A DNA stretch of 63,568 nucleotides from Miniimonas arenae. GTDB lineage: Bacteria > Actinomycetota > Actinomycetes > Actinomycetales > Beutenbergiaceae. Below, piece by piece: positions 46,752-56,484 of this stretch. Numbering within the stretch: position 1 is the stretch's first letter; the number at the start of each line of letters is the position of its first letter. Location: assembly GCF_006351005.1 (NCBI RefSeq), contig NZ_VENP01000013.1, forward strand, positions 1-63,568, written 5' to 3'. The translations under genes and the position numbers were made by a program. Below the pieces are notes generated by a model. The model was given only the letters and a program-made list of their open reading frames with translations. It was not told the DNA's origin and did not search any database.

Positions 46752-49700
46752 TCAGCGCGCGAACGCCTCCCGGACGATGTCCTCGGCCTCGGCCTTGCTC
46801 ACCTTGGCCGACCCCGTGGACGGAGCCGCGGAGGAGGGCCGCGAGACGCGACGCACGGGCACGCCGTCGAGCTTGCGCGCCGTGATCCCGGCGAGGTAGG
46901 GCCACGCGCCCTGGTTCGCCGGCTCGTCCTGCACCCAGAGCAGCTCGGCGCCCTCGTAGGGCGCGAGCGCCGCGCGGAACTCGCGCTCGGGCAGCGGGTA
47001 GAGCTGCTCGAGCCGCACGATGGCGGTGCGCTCGTCCGCACCGTGCTCGCCCTTGGTGCGGGCGGCCAGCAGGTCGTAGTAGACGCGGCCCGAGCACAGC
47101 AGCACGCGGTCGACGTTGCTCGGGTCCACCGTGTCGCCGATCACGCCCTGGAACGTGCCCGTGGTGAAGTCCTCGACGCCCGAGGTCGCCGCCCGCAGCC
47201 GGAGCAGCTGCTTGGGCGTGAAGACGACCAGGGGCGTGCGCGGGCGGTCGTACGCCTGGCGGCGCAGCAGGTGGAAGTAGTTCGCGGGCGTCGAGGGCTG
47301 CGCGACCGTCATGTTGTGCTCGGCGCACAGCTGCAGGAACCGCTCGATGCGGGCCGAGGAGTGGTCCGGGCCCTGGTGCTCGTAGCCGTGCGGCAGCAGC
47401 AGCACCACCGAGCTGCGCTGACCCCACTTCTGCTCCGAGGCCGAGATGAACTCGTCCACGATGGTCTGGGCGCCGTTGACGAAGTCGCCGAACTGGGCCT
47501 CCCAGAGGACCAGCGCGTCCGGCCGCTCCACGGAGTAGCCGTACTCGAAGCCGAGGGCGGCGAACTCCGAGAGCGAGGAGTCGTAGACCCAGAACTTGGC
47601 CTGGTCCTGCGAGAGATAGCTCAGCGGCGTCCACTCGGCACCCGAGCGGTGGTCGTGCAGCACGGCGTGGCGCTGGACGAACGTGCCCCGGCGCGAGTCC
47701 TGGCCCGCGAGCCGGACCGGCGTGCCCTCCAGGACCAGCGACCCGAACGCGATGAGCTCGCCGAAGCCCCAGTCGATGCCACCCTCGCGCGAGGCGACCG
47801 CGCGCCGCTCGAGCAGCTGGGCCAGCTTGGGGTGCACCGAGAAGCCCTCGGGCGGGGCGAGGTGGGCGTCGCCGATGCGGGCGAGCACGGACGCGGGCAC
47901 CGCGGTCTGCCAGCCGACCATCGTCCCGGCGTCCTCGCGCTGGGACTCCGGGCGCTCGAGGCCGGAGTGGTGCTCGCCGGTGGTCCGAGCGTCGTCCTTC
48001 GTCTCGCGGAACGCCCGCTCGAGCTCGGCCTGGTAGTCGGCCAGCGCGTGCTCGGCCTCCTCGCTCGAGAGGTCCCCGCGACCGATCAGCGCCTGCGTGT
48101 ACAGCGTGCGCACGCTCTGCTTGCCCTCGATGAGGGAGTACATGACGGGCTGCGTCATTGACGGGTCGTCGCCCTCGTTGTGCCCGCGACGGCGGTAGCA
48201 GACGACGTCGATCACGACGTCCTTGTGGAACTCCTCGCGGAAGTCGAACGCGAGCTGCGCCACCCGGGCCACGGCCTCGGGGTCGTCCCCGTTGACGTGG
48301 AAGACGGGGATCTGCAGGCCCTTGGCGACGTCCGTGGGGTACAGCGTCGAGCGCGAGCTCGACGCCCCGGTGGTGAAGCCGACCTGGTTGTTCACGATGA
48401 CGTGCACGGTGCCGCCGGTGCGGTAGCCGCGCAGCTGGCTGAGGTTGAGCGTCTCCACGACGACGCCCTGGCCCGCGAAGGCCGAGTCGCCGTGGATGAG
48501 CACGGGGAGCCAGGAGAAGCCGTCGCCGCCGAGGTCGAGCCGGTCCTGCTTGGCCCGCACGATGCCCTCGAGCACGGCGTTGACGGCCTCGAGGTGGGAG
48601 GGGTTGGCCGCGAGGTAGACCTGTGCGGTCGAGCCGGACGGCGAGGTGTAGTGGCCGACGGTGCCGAGGTGGTACTTCACGTCGCCCGAGCCCTGGACGG
48701 TCTTGGGGTCGACGTTGCCCTCGAACTCGTTGAAGATCTGCGCGTAGGACTTCCCGGCGATGTTGGCGAGCACGTTGAGGCGGCCGCGGTGGGCCATCCC
48801 GATGCCGACGCCCTCGAGCCCCGAGTCGGCCGCGGACCCGATGAGCACGTCGAGGAGCGGGATCAGCGACTCCCCGCCCTCGAGGGAGAACCGCTTCTGG
48901 CCGACGTACTTGGTCTGCAGGAAGGTCTCGAACGCCTCGGCCTGGTTGAGCTTGTGGATGATCCGGCGCACCGTCTCCCGGGAGGGTTTGGTGTAGCCCG
49001 CCTCGAGCCGCTCCTGCAGCCAGCGGCGCTGCCGCGGGTCGTGCAGGTGCATGTACTCCGAGCCGACCGTGCGGCAGTAGGCGTCCCGCAGCCGGGACAG
49101 GATGTCGCGCAGCGTCGCCTGCGGCGTGCCGCCGAACCCGCCGGTGGGGAACGTGCGGTCCAGGTCCCACAGGCTCAGGGCGTGGTTGGCCACGTCGAGG
49201 TCGGGGTGGCGACGCTGGCGGTAGGCCAGCGGGTCGGTGTCGGCCATGAGGTGGCCGCGCGAGCGGTAGGAGTGGATGAGCTCGGCGATCCGTGCGGGCT
49301 TGCCGAGCGCCGTCGTGGGGTCCTCGACGATGTCGGTGCGCCAGCGCACCGGCTCGTATGGGATCCGCAGCGCCGCGAACACGCGGTCGTAGAAGCCGTC
49401 CTCGCCGATCAGCTTGGTGTGGATGATCCGCAGGAAGTCGCCGCTCTGGGCGCCCTGGATGATCCGGTGGTCGTACGTCGAGGTGATCGTGAGGACCTTG
49501 GAGATGCCGAGGTTGGCGAGCGTGTCCGGAGACGCGCCCTGGAACTCGGCGGGGTAGTCCATCGCGCCGACGCCGATGATCGTGCCCTGGCCCTGCATGA
49601 GGCGCGGCACCGAGTGCACCGTGCCGATCGTGCCGGGGTTGGTGAGCGAGATCGTGGTGCCGGCGAAGTCGTCGGCGGTGAGCTTGCCGCCCCGGGCGCG

Positions 49701-50741
49701 GCGCACGAGCGTCTCGTACGTGGCCCAGAACTCGCCGAAGTCCATGCCCTCGGCGCCCTTGATCGAGGGCACGAGGAGCTGGCGGGTGCCGTCCGGCTTG
49801 GCGAGGTCGATCGCCAGGCCGAGGTTGACGTGCTCGGGACGCTCGACGGCGGGCTTGCCGTTGACCTCGCGGTAACCCGCGTTCATCTCCGGCATCTCGG
49901 CGAGGGCCTCGACGACCGCGAAGCCGATGAGGTGGGTGAAGGACACCTTGCCGCCGCGGGTGCGGGCGAGGTGGTTGTTCACGACGATGCGGTTGTCCAC
50001 GAGCAGCTTGGCCGGGATCGCGCGCACGCTCGTCGCGGTCGGGACGGACAGCGAGGTCTCCATGTTGACCACGACGCGAGCGGCCGGGCCCTTGAGGGGA
50101 GTCACGCCGGCGGCCTGGCCGGCCGTCTCGCGCTGCTCGGCCGTGAGCTCCGCGGCGTAGGCGGCCGTGGGCGGCTGCGGCACGGCCGGGGGGAGGTCGG
50201 CGCGCACGTGCGACTCGGTGGCGAGCTCGCCGCGCGGGTCGGTGTGCGGCGACGTGGCGCGCGCGGCAGGCGGCGCCGACTGGGCCGTCTTGGCCGCCTG
50301 TGCTGACGGCGCTGCCTGCTGCCGGGCGGGGCCCTCCGGGGCCTCGGGGCGCGGGGCGGGTGCCGGTGCGGCGGGTGCGGCCTTCGGGGGCGTCGCCGCC
50401 GCGCGGGCGGCCTGCCCGTTCGCGCTCGACCCGTTCGACGTCGGCGCGGGCCGTGCGGCCGGCGGGGCGGTGGGGGCCTCGGTCGCGGCGGGAGCCGCGC
50501 CGGGGGCGGCGGTTTCGCTGGGTGCGGCGGGCGCGCTCGACGGCGCGGGGCCGGCGGCGGCCGAGCCCCCCGTGGGCGTCGCACCGTTGCCCTGCGCCTC
50601 GAAGAAGGCTCGCCACTCACGGGTGACGGACGCCGGGTCCGCCTGCCACTCGAGTCGCATCTCGTCGATGAGCCACTCGTTCGCCCCGAACGTCTCCGTC
50701 AGGGAGGTGGACCTGGCACTGGTTTCCGACACGCTGCTCAC
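46752..50741 (-). CDS. kgd: multifunctional 2-oxoglutarate decarboxylase/dehydrogenase E1-E2 (Kgd)
   Basis: 1329 residues, the size of actinobacterial Kgd/SucA fusions. The N-terminal helix ([32 protein letters not shown]), an Ala/Pro-rich linker (about 48-180), then an E2-type succinyltransferase domain (about 190-420) with [18 protein letters not shown] carrying the catalytic His; the ThDP-dependent E1 part follows ([48 protein letters not shown]) to the C-terminal [12 protein letters not shown]. No lipoyl domain, as expected. It feeds the TCA cycle. GTG 50741 is the longest start; GTG 50732 has a better-spaced GGAG. Confidence 0.96.
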   Translation of the reverse strand: MSSVSETSARSTSLTETFGANEWLIDEMRLEWQADPASVTREWRAFFEAQGNGATPTGGSAAAGPAPSSAPAAPSETAAPGAAPAATEAPTAPPAARPAPTSNGSSANGQAARAAATPPKAAPAAPAPAPRPEAPEGPARQQAAPSAQAAKTAQSAPPAARATSPHTDPRGELATESHVRADLPPAVPQPPTAAYAAELTAEQRETAGQAAGVTPLKGPAARVVVNMETSLSVPTATSVRAIPAKLLVDNRIVVNNHLARTRGGKVSFTHLIGFAVVEALAEMPEMNAGYREVNGKPAVERPEHVNLGLAIDLAKPDGTRQLLVPSIKGAEGMDFGEFWATYETLVRRARGGKLTADDFAGTTISLTNPGTIGTVHSVPRLMQGQGTIIGVGAMDYPAEFQGASPDTLANLGISKVLTITSTYDHRIIQGAQSGDFLRIIHTKLIGEDGFYDRVFAALRIPYEPVRWRTDIVEDPTTALGKPARIAELIHSYRSRGHLMADTDPLAYRQRRHPDLDVANHALSLWDLDRTFPTGGFGGTPQATLRDILSRLRDAYCRTVGSEYMHLHDPRQRRWLQERLEAGYTKPSRETVRRIIHKLNQAEAFETFLQTKYVGQKRFSLEGGESLIPLLDVLIGSAADSGLEGVGIGMAHRGRLNVLANIAGKSYAQIFNEFEGNVDPKTVQGSGDVKYHLGTVGHYTSPSGSTAQVYLAANPSHLEAVNAVLEGIVRAKQDRLDLGGDGFSWLPVLIHGDSAFAGQGVVVETLNLSQLRGYRTGGTVHVIVNNQVGFTTGASSSRSTLYPTDVAKGLQIPVFHVNGDDPEAVARVAQLAFDFREEFHKDVVIDVVCYRRRGHNEGDDPSMTQPVMYSLIEGKQSVRTLYTQALIGRGDLSSEEAEHALADYQAELERAFRETKDDARTTGEHHSGLERPESQREDAGTMVGWQTAVPASVLARIGDAHLAPPEGFSVHPKLAQLLERRAVASREGGIDWGFGELIAFGSLVLEGTPVRLAGQDSRRGTFVQRHAVLHDHRSGAEWTPLSYLSQDQAKFWVYDSSLSEFAALGFEYGYSVERPDALVLWEAQFGDFVNGAQTIVDEFISASEQKWGQRSSVVLLLPHGYEHQGPDHSSARIERFLQLCAEHNMTVAQPSTPANYFHLLRRQAYDRPRTPLVVFTPKQLLRLRAATSGVEDFTTGTFQGVIGDTVDPSNVDRVLLCSGRVYYDLLAARTKGEHGADERTAIVRLEQLYPLPEREFRAALAPYEGAELLWVQDEPANQGAWPYLAGITARKLDGVPVRRVSRPSSAAPSTGSAKVSKAEAEDIVREAFAR

Positions 50742-51030
50742 TCCGTCGTCCTCGTCTGTCCGAGCGGTCCCAGCCTAGGCCCTTGTACCCAGGTCGGCGA
50801 ACGGCGCGGCACCCCGAAATGGCCACTGATCAGCGCAAACGTCCCCACGCGGCCATCGGTTGACCAAACCCCGATCATGTGGACGCCCGGGGGCGGCAAA
50901 GCCACCGCGCCGCGGTACCGCAGCGCGGACGCGCCGCGGACGCCGCGCGGAGGCGAGCCGGCCGCCTCGGCCGGCGCTCGCCGTCGGGCCGCCGGGCGAC
51001 GCACACCGTGCCAGAGGTGGGCCGACCGCC
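50742..51030. other. intergenic region upstream of kgd, promoter and small direct repeat
   Basis: 289 bases between kgd and the histidine kinase gene (both minus). A -10 TAGGCT for kgd is at 50772-50777. A 38-base imperfect direct repeat (from 50957 and from 51021, period 64, core CCGGCGCTCGCCGTCG) duplicates DNA from the 3' end of the kinase gene. Nothing else is seen. Confidence 0.6.
50772..50777 (-). promoter_or_regulatory. -10 hexamer TAGGCT for kgd
   Basis: Minus-strand TAGGCT about 30 bases before GTG 50741, giving a short leader. Confidence 0.45.
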
Positions 51031-52182
51031 TCAGCCGGCGCTCGCCGTCGTGCCGCCGGAGGAGGGCCCACCCGTGCCCGGGCCGCCGGCCGGAAGGGTG
51101 AGGCGGAAGACCGCACCGGTGCGCACCCCGGCGGCGGCCGGCTCGACGGCCTCGAGGCGGCCGCCGTGCAGGTCGGCGGCCCAGCGGGCGATCGCGAGGC
51201 CGAGCCCGGTGCCGCCGCTGGTGGTGCCGTCGAGCGCCGGACCCGCGGTGCCGCGCTCGAACCGCTCGAAGATCCGGCTGCGCTCCTGGGCAGGGATGCC
51301 GGACCCGGCGTCGACGACGTCGAGCCGGACGTGCGTCGGGTCGGGCGCGCTGCCCACCACCCGGACCGTGCCGCCCGTGGGGGAGTGACGGCTCGCGTTC
51401 GACAGGAGGTTGAGCAGGATCTGGTGCAGACGCTCGGTGTCGACGCGGAACATGAGGTCGGACGGCACGTCGATGCGCCACTCCACCTCGCGGCCGTTGG
51501 CGCGTGCGGCGTGCGCGGCGGCGTCCACCACCTCCTCCACGACGTCGCGGACGGGGACGTCCTGCAGGTGCAGGCCCGCGGCCCCCGCCTCGAGCCGGGA
51601 CAGGTCGAGCAGGTAGGTCACGAGTCTCGTGAGCCGCTCGGTCTGGGCGAGGGCGGACTCGAGGGCCTCGTGGTCGGGCTCGGTCACGCCGTCGACCATG
51701 TTCTCCAGCTGCGCCATGAGCGCGGCGATCGGCGTGCGCAGCTCGTGCGACACGTTGGCGACGATGGCGCGCTGCGCCTCGGCGAGGCTGGCGAGGTCGG
51801 CGGCCATGGCGTTGAACGCGTGCCCCAGCTGGCCCACCTCGTCGCGGCTGGTGGTGCGCACCCGGATCGAGTAGTCCCCGCCCGACATCGCGCGCGCGGC
51901 GGCCGTCATCTCGCGCAGGGGTGACGTCATCCCGCGCGCGAGGACCTGGGTGACGAGCAGGGCCAGCGCGATCGCGAACGGGAACGTCATGTACCAGCGC
52001 GCGTCGAGGTTGCGTCCGGTCCAGACGATGATCGAGGACACGGTGACCGACGCCGCGACGAGCACGCCGAGCTTCATCCGGATGGTGCGCAGCCGGTCCA
52101 GGGGGCGGACGTCGACGGCGTACCGCAGCGTCTCGGTCGGGGTGCGCCGCGCGTGCCGGGCACCCGCAGAGGTCGCGCGCAC
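51031..52182 (-). CDS. sensor histidine kinase
   Basis: 383 residues from GTG 52182. Two membrane helices (about 37-54 and 66-82) with a very short external loop suggest that it senses membrane or intracellular signals. HAMP (SPLREMTAAARAMSGGDYSIRV), His146 in VANVSHELRTPIAALMAQLENM, and ATPase boxes LLNLLSNASRHSP, DVVDAGSGIPAQER and GGTGLGLAIARW follow. Partner of the adjacent response regulator (12-base gap). Lying next to kgd may be coincidence. Confidence 0.92.
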   Translation of the reverse strand: MRATSAGARHARRTPTETLRYAVDVRPLDRLRTIRMKLGVLVAASVTVSSIIVWTGRNLDARWYMTFPFAIALALLVTQVLARGMTSPLREMTAAARAMSGGDYSIRVRTTSRDEVGQLGHAFNAMAADLASLAEAQRAIVANVSHELRTPIAALMAQLENMVDGVTEPDHEALESALAQTERLTRLVTYLLDLSRLEAGAAGLHLQDVPVRDVVEEVVDAAAHAARANGREVEWRIDVPSDLMFRVDTERLHQILLNLLSNASRHSPTGGTVRVVGSAPDPTHVRLDVVDAGSGIPAQERSRIFERFERGTAGPALDGTTSGGTGLGLAIARWAADLHGGRLEAVEPAAAGVRTGAVFRLTLPAGGPGTGGPSSGGTTASAG

Positions 52183-52194
52183 GTCGCGGCGCCG

Positions 52195-52971
52195 CTAGAC
52201 GGTGGGCGGCTCGAGCGAGTACCCGACGCCGTGCACCGTGCGGATGAGGTCGGAGCCCAGCTTGCGGCGCAGCGCCTTGATGTGGGAGTCGACGGTGCGC
52301 GTGCCGCTCGCGTCGATCCAGTCCCACACCTCCTCGAGCAGCCGCTCGCGCGTGAGGACGGTGCGCGGGGACGAGGCGAGGCAGACGAGCAGGTCGAACT
52401 CGGTCGGCGTGAGGTGGGCCTCCTCGCCCGCGCGGCTCACGCGGCGCTGCGCGCGATCGATGAAGAGGTCGCCGAGCTCGATCGGCGGAGGGCCCGACGG
52501 CGAGCTCACGTCCGCGACGGCGACGCGCGAGGTGCGCTCGTGGCGGCGCAGCAGCGCCTTGACCCGGGCGACGAGCTCGCGCATCGAGAACGGCTTGGTC
52601 ATGTAGTCGTCGGCGCCGACACCGAGCCCGACGAGGAGGTCGGTCTCGTCGTCGCGCGCGGTGAGCATGAGGATGGGGATCGCACGCGCGTCGTCGGCCT
52701 GGATGCGCCGGCACACCTCGAGGCCGTCGAAGCCCGGCAGCATGACGTCGAGCACGATGACGTGCGGGGAGTAGCTGCGCGCGTTCTCGACGCCGGACGG
52801 CCCGTCGGTCGCGACCCGCACCTCCCAGCCCTCCGCGGCGAACCGCCGGGAGACCTGGGTCGCGATCTCGGGGGAGTCCTCCACGACGAGGACCCGGGTG
52901 GTGGGTTCGCCGCCCTGGCCGGCCGGGCCGACAGGGCCGGACACCGTCGCCCGCTGTGCACCAGAGGTCAT
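52195..52971 (-). CDS. OmpR-family response regulator
   Basis: 258 residues from ATG 52971. A disordered N-terminal stretch of about 24 residues precedes the receiver domain (VLVVEDSPEIATQV; phosphoacceptor Asp75 in VIVLDVMLPGFDG; MLTARDDETD; MTKPFSMRELVARV). The winged-helix DNA-binding domain follows (about 165-258: HLTPTEFDLLVCLASSPRTVLTRERLLEEVWDW). TTRVLVVED may be the true beginning if a later start is used. CACCCT lies six bases before the ATG. First gene of the two-component operon. Confidence 0.93.
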   Translation of the reverse strand: MTSGAQRATVSGPVGPAGQGGEPTTRVLVVEDSPEIATQVSRRFAAEGWEVRVATDGPSGVENARSYSPHVIVLDVMLPGFDGLEVCRRIQADDARAIPILMLTARDDETDLLVGLGVGADDYMTKPFSMRELVARVKALLRRHERTSRVAVADVSSPSGPPPIELGDLFIDRAQRRVSRAGEEAHLTPTEFDLLVCLASSPRTVLTRERLLEEVWDWIDASGTRTVDSHIKALRRKLGSDLIRTVHGVGYSLEPPTV

Positions 52972-52977
52972 GGCCCC

Positions 52978-52983
52978 AGGGTG
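52978..52983 (-). promoter_or_regulatory. -10-like CACCCT, leaderless spacing
   Basis: Six bases before ATG 52971 of the response regulator. Confidence 0.4.
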
Positions 52984-53044
52984 CCACGATCCACAGGGCG
53001 TGTGACGGTGCTCGCACCGCGTGGCGGCGCTCGGACGGGTGCGT

Positions 53045-53050
53045 TACAGT
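53045..53050 (+). promoter_or_regulatory. -10 hexamer TACAGT for the M23 peptidase gene
   Basis: Located 88 bases before GTG 53139, giving a moderately long leader. The leader was checked for a c-di-AMP riboswitch and none was recognised. Confidence 0.45.
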
Positions 53051-53138
53051 TTCGTGATCTCGCCACCCCCTGTTCGGAACGCGTTCACGCGAGCCCGAAA
53101 CTTGCGGGGCGGCCCTCACCCGAGACCTCGGAGGACGT

Positions 53139-55073
53139 GTGAGCGTGCTGTCGACCGACGCCACGGTGCCCGCTCCCGGCACCCGCCGCGCCCGACGACT
53201 CGCCGCTGTCGCCGCTCCGCACGCTCGTCACGCAGCACTGGCCGTCACCGTCGATGACGCGGTCACCGGTGCTCGGTTCGACGCCCAGGCCGTTCCGACC
53301 CGCCGCGAGCTGCGCGCCGCGCGGGAGCGCTCGTCACTCGAGGTCGACCGCGCCGCGATGCCGACAGGCGGCGTCTCGAGGCCGGTAGTTTCGACCCCGG
53401 TCGCGACCGTGTCGGCTCCCGAGGCTCCGTCCACTCCTGCTGCGACCGCCGCTCCGGTGACCGCCGCTCCGGTGACTGCTGCTCCGGTGACCGCCGCCGA
53501 GCTCGTCTCCGCGGCCCTCGCCCTCGCTCCGGTGACCCCCGCGCCGCTCACGCGCCGCGCGATGCGGGCGACCGCCGCGGCGTCGGCGCCGGCGTCCTCT
53601 GCGGGGGCTGTGCCAGCCGCTTCTCCCGTCGCCGTGCTGGCTCCGCCGGTGCAGCCGGTCGTGACCGCGACGGCGCCCGTCGAGACCGCTGCTCCCGCGG
53701 CGATCGCGGCTGCTGCCGTCGCGCCGGCCGAGTCGGTCGCGACGGCCGCGCCGGTCGAGGCGGCCGCCACGACGGCAGCACCCGTCCAGTCGCCGACCGC
53801 TGACGTGACCCACGACGTGGCGCGCCTCGCCGCCACCGCCGCCATGCCGGCGGCCCCCGACACGCCGACCGTCGCCGTGGAGGCCGCTGACGCCGTCGCC
53901 GTCGCCGCCGTGGAGGCCGCCGACGCAGCGGGGGCCGGCGGCTGCCTCGACGCTGTCGCGTCGACGGTCGAGCCGGACGCCTCGGGCACCCAGGCCGAGC
54001 TCGCCTCGGTCGCCGTGACCCTCAGCCGCATCGCGATCGCCGCCACCGCGTTCAGCGCGTCGGTGCCACCGGCCGAGAGGTCGGTCGCCCAGCGTGACGA
54101 CGACACCGTCGTGCTGCGCCGCATCCGTGCGCGCGAGCGGCGCGGCGGGCACCCGCCCGTGCCGCCCACGCCGCCCGTGCCGCCGACCCCGGCAAGCCCG
54201 GCGATGCCCTCGGTTCCGCAGGAGCCCGCGCGCGCCGGTCACCGGTTCACGCACTGGGCGCCCCGCGTCGCGGTGCTGACCGCCCTCGGCGCTGCCACGG
54301 TGCTCACGCCGTTCCTGTCGGCGCAGCAGCGGCAGGCGAACGAGGCCTCCGCCACCCCGCTGGCCGACGCGAGCGCCCTCGACACCCTCACCGCCACCCC
54401 CGCAGCCGCGGCGCAGGCCGCGACGGACGCCGGTGCGTCGAGCGCCGCCGGCAGCGAGGACACCGCCGCGCTGCTGGCCGCGGACCAGCTGGCGGAGGCG
54501 CGCAGCGAGATCACCGCCTCCCGGTCCGAGGAGCGTTCGACGCTCCCGACGTGCGGCGCGCCCGACGAGGCCGCCGCGAACGGCGCGCTCGCCGCGATGG
54601 ACTCCAGCGAGTACCTCACGCTCTCGATGCCGGTCCAGGACGGGGTCTACCGTCTGACGTCCGCCTTCGGTCCGCGGTGGGGCTCGGAGCACCTCGGCCA
54701 GGACTTCGCGGCCCCGCTCGGCACGCCGATCCACGCGATCGCCGACGGCACCGTCATCTACGCCGGCGCCGGCAAGGAGGGCCGCTCGGGGATGCTCGTC
54801 ATCATCGAGCACGAGATCGACGGCCAGAAGGTCGAGTCGTGGTACATCCACATGTACCCGGACGGCGTGTTCGTGAACGTCGGCGACAAGGTCAGCGTCG
54901 GCGACGTGATCGGCGAGGCCGGCAGCTACGGGAACTCGACGGGGCCGCACCTGCACCTCGAGATCCACGTCGGCGACACGTCGGACTCCGTCGCGAGCGC
55001 CGTCGACCCTCTGGCGTGGCTGCAGTCGCACGACGCGACGCCGATCACCACCTCGGGCGCCGTCTGCGCCTGA
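53139..55073 (+). CDS. M23-family peptidoglycan DD-metallopeptidase
   Basis: 644 residues from GTG 53139; GGAGG lies four bases upstream, and GTG 53145 is also possible. The first ~350 residues are Ala/Val/Pro/Thr low-complexity, including APVTAAPVTAAPVTAAELV. A membrane helix or signal anchor follows near 370-390 (VAVLTALGAATVLTPFL), and the C-terminal peptidase domain (about 500-640) has HLGQDFAAPLGTPIHAIADGTVIYAG with the zinc His/Asp, and GPHLHLEIHVG with the second HxH. It cuts peptidoglycan peptides outside the membrane. Such hydrolases are typical MtrA targets. Confidence 0.92.
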   Translation: MSVLSTDATVPAPGTRRARRLAAVAAPHARHAALAVTVDDAVTGARFDAQAVPTRRELRAARERSSLEVDRAAMPTGGVSRPVVSTPVATVSAPEAPSTPAATAAPVTAAPVTAAPVTAAELVSAALALAPVTPAPLTRRAMRATAAASAPASSAGAVPAASPVAVLAPPVQPVVTATAPVETAAPAAIAAAAVAPAESVATAAPVEAAATTAAPVQSPTADVTHDVARLAATAAMPAAPDTPTVAVEAADAVAVAAVEAADAAGAGGCLDAVASTVEPDASGTQAELASVAVTLSRIAIAATAFSASVPPAERSVAQRDDDTVVLRRIRARERRGGHPPVPPTPPVPPTPASPAMPSVPQEPARAGHRFTHWAPRVAVLTALGAATVLTPFLSAQQRQANEASATPLADASALDTLTATPAAAAQAATDAGASSAAGSEDTAALLAADQLAEARSEITASRSEERSTLPTCGAPDEAAANGALAAMDSSEYLTLSMPVQDGVYRLTSAFGPRWGSEHLGQDFAAPLGTPIHAIADGTVIYAGAGKEGRSGMLVIIEHEIDGQKVESWYIHMYPDGVFVNVGDKVSVGDVIGEAGSYGNSTGPHLHLEIHVGDTSDSVASAVDPLAWLQSHDATPITTSGAVCA

Positions 55074-55190
55074 CGCGCCGCGTTCGCCGGGGCCACCCGG
55101 ACCACTCCTCGCCCGCCGGGGCCGCTTCGGCGTCGGAGCCTCGTGCCCGACGGCGCAGCTCACCTCACGCGGCGACCTCGCGCCCGCGGG

Positions 55191-55236
55191 GCGCCACCGT
55201 CGGCCCGTCACCTGAGCGACGGGCCGACGGTGGCGC
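55191..55236. terminator. bidirectional terminator between the M23 gene and galM
   Basis: Perfect 19-bp stem (55191-55209 with 55218-55236) and 8-base loop; the galM stop codon begins at the next base. Confidence 0.85.
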
Positions 55237-56151
55237 TCACCGCAGCGACAGTCCCCAGCGCACGCTCGCCGTCGCGCCCGGTTCGAGCCGGACCAGGCGG
55301 TCCTCGCTGTTGAAGGCGTCCGCGATGCAGCTCATCGGCTCGGCGGCGAGGCCTGCGCGACGGTAGGGAACGGCGCCGATGTGGTCGCCGGAGCACACCT
55401 GCCAGGTGTCCATCGAGTCGTCCATCCAGACCGCCGCCGTGCGGCCGTCGTCACCGGTGAGCCGGATCCACGACAGCCCGTCGGCGTCCCGGGTGACGCC
55501 GACGAACGCGTCGTCGAGGTCCGTCGTGCCGTAGGCGCGCTCGGTGCGGAAGTCGAAGTCCGCCGGGAGGTCCTCGACGCCTGCCGGGAGCAGGCGCTCG
55601 TCCGGGCGGACCCACTGCGTCGCGTCGAGGCGAAGGCTCGCGGCGTTCAGGCCGCCCGGTCCCGGGTGCAGCCACGGGTGGAAGCCGATGCCGTAGGGCG
55701 CCGCCGTGGCGGAGGCGTTCGTCGCGTCGACCTCGATGACCAGGTCGGCGCCGTGCAGCGTGTACGTCGCGAGCATCTCCAGCTGCCACGGGTAGCCGCC
55801 GACGGGCACCGTGTCGACGGCGAGGACGAGCTGCGTCGTCGTGGCGTCCACGAGGGACCAGCGCACGTGCTGCACGAGGCCGTGCAGGGCGGTGGACCGC
55901 TCCACCTCGGTGATCGGGACCTGGTAGGTCTCGCCGTCCCACGTGTAGCGGCCGTGGTCGAGGCGGTTCGGCCACGGGGCGAGGATCGCGCCGTGACCTG
56001 CGGGGGAGAGGTCGGACTCCGGGTAGCTCACCACGACGTCGCGGCCGGCCACGGCGAACGAGCGCAGCGACGCCCCCACCTCGGTGACGACGGCCGTGGC
56101 GTTGGAGTCGGCGTCGTGCAGGACGAACTGGGATCCGGTGGGGGAGGGCAT
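55237..56151 (-). CDS. galM: aldose 1-epimerase family protein
   Basis: 304 residues from ATG 56151. GalM-like beta-sandwich: the ILAPWPNRLDHGRYTWDG block with the catalytic Arg region, ALHGLVQHVRW with the catalytic His, the second substrate His in IGFHPWLHPG, and the DLDDAFVG strand near 200. It interconverts alpha and beta anomers of hexoses; family members also act on phosphorylated sugars, so the symbol is provisional. Leaderless start (TAGGCT six bases upstream). Confidence 0.88.
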   Translation of the reverse strand: MPSPTGSQFVLHDADSNATAVVTEVGASLRSFAVAGRDVVVSYPESDLSPAGHGAILAPWPNRLDHGRYTWDGETYQVPITEVERSTALHGLVQHVRWSLVDATTTQLVLAVDTVPVGGYPWQLEMLATYTLHGADLVIEVDATNASATAAPYGIGFHPWLHPGPGGLNAASLRLDATQWVRPDERLLPAGVEDLPADFDFRTERAYGTTDLDDAFVGVTRDADGLSWIRLTGDDGRTAAVWMDDSMDTWQVCSGDHIGAVPYRRAGLAAEPMSCIADAFNSEDRLVRLEPGATASVRWGLSLR

Positions 56152-56157
56152 GACGGC

Positions 56158-56163
56158 AGCCTA
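56158..56163 (-). promoter_or_regulatory. -10 hexamer TAGGCT for galM, leaderless spacing
   Basis: Six bases before ATG 56151. Confidence 0.55.
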
Positions 56164-56311
56164 CTGAGTCGATCAGCCGTCCGCGCCGGCTCGGTGCCGC
56201 CGTGCCGGGCACTCCCCGGGTGGCCGCTGAGCGCGTCTCGACACCGTCCCGAGAAGGGTGCAGGGCCTCCAAAGCCGGGACGTCGTCCCAGGTCAGAGGC
56301 CCTGTGCGGAG

Positions 56312-56384
56312 TACACCCGACTGGATTCGAACCAGCGACCTTCTGCTCCGGAGGCAGACGCTCTATCCACTGAGCTACGGGTGC
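56312..56384 (-). tRNA. tRNA-Arg, anticodon CCG
   Basis: 73 nt on the minus strand. The acceptor stem GCACCCG pairs with CGGGTGT (one G-U), the D-arm contains AGCTCAGTGGATAGAGC, the anticodon stem TCTGC/GCAGA encloses loop CTCCGGA (anticodon CCG, reading CGG), and the T-arm has GGTTCGAATCC. Discriminator A; no encoded CCA. In other actinobacteria a tRNA-Arg gene lies just before argS-lysA; here it lies before lysA without argS. A -10-like TACTCT is at 56420-56425. Confidence 0.97.
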
Positions 56385-56458
56385 CTGTGCGCCTCGCCGA
56401 CGGCGGGATGCGACACACGAGAGTACCAGTCCGGTGAGAGCGCCTGCGCATTTGTGTC

Positions 56459-56464
56459 TAGGGT
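56459..56464 (+). promoter_or_regulatory. -10 hexamer TAGGGT
   Basis: About 20 bases before TTG 56485. It would leave a very short leader containing the strong GGAGG site. Confidence 0.45.
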
Positions 56465-56484
56465 GACCCGTGAGGAGGGGACCC

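Noticed and set aside
53051-53138. c-di-AMP (ydaO/yuaA) riboswitch before the M23 peptidase gene
   Set aside because: Such switches often precede wall hydrolases in actinobacteria, but the leader is short and lacks the recognisable conserved segments.
55381-56373. Plus-strand open frame ending in HPTGFEPATFCSGGRRSIH
   Set aside because: The C-terminal part is the antisense translation of the tRNA-Arg gene and the rest overlaps galM; a well-known false protein.
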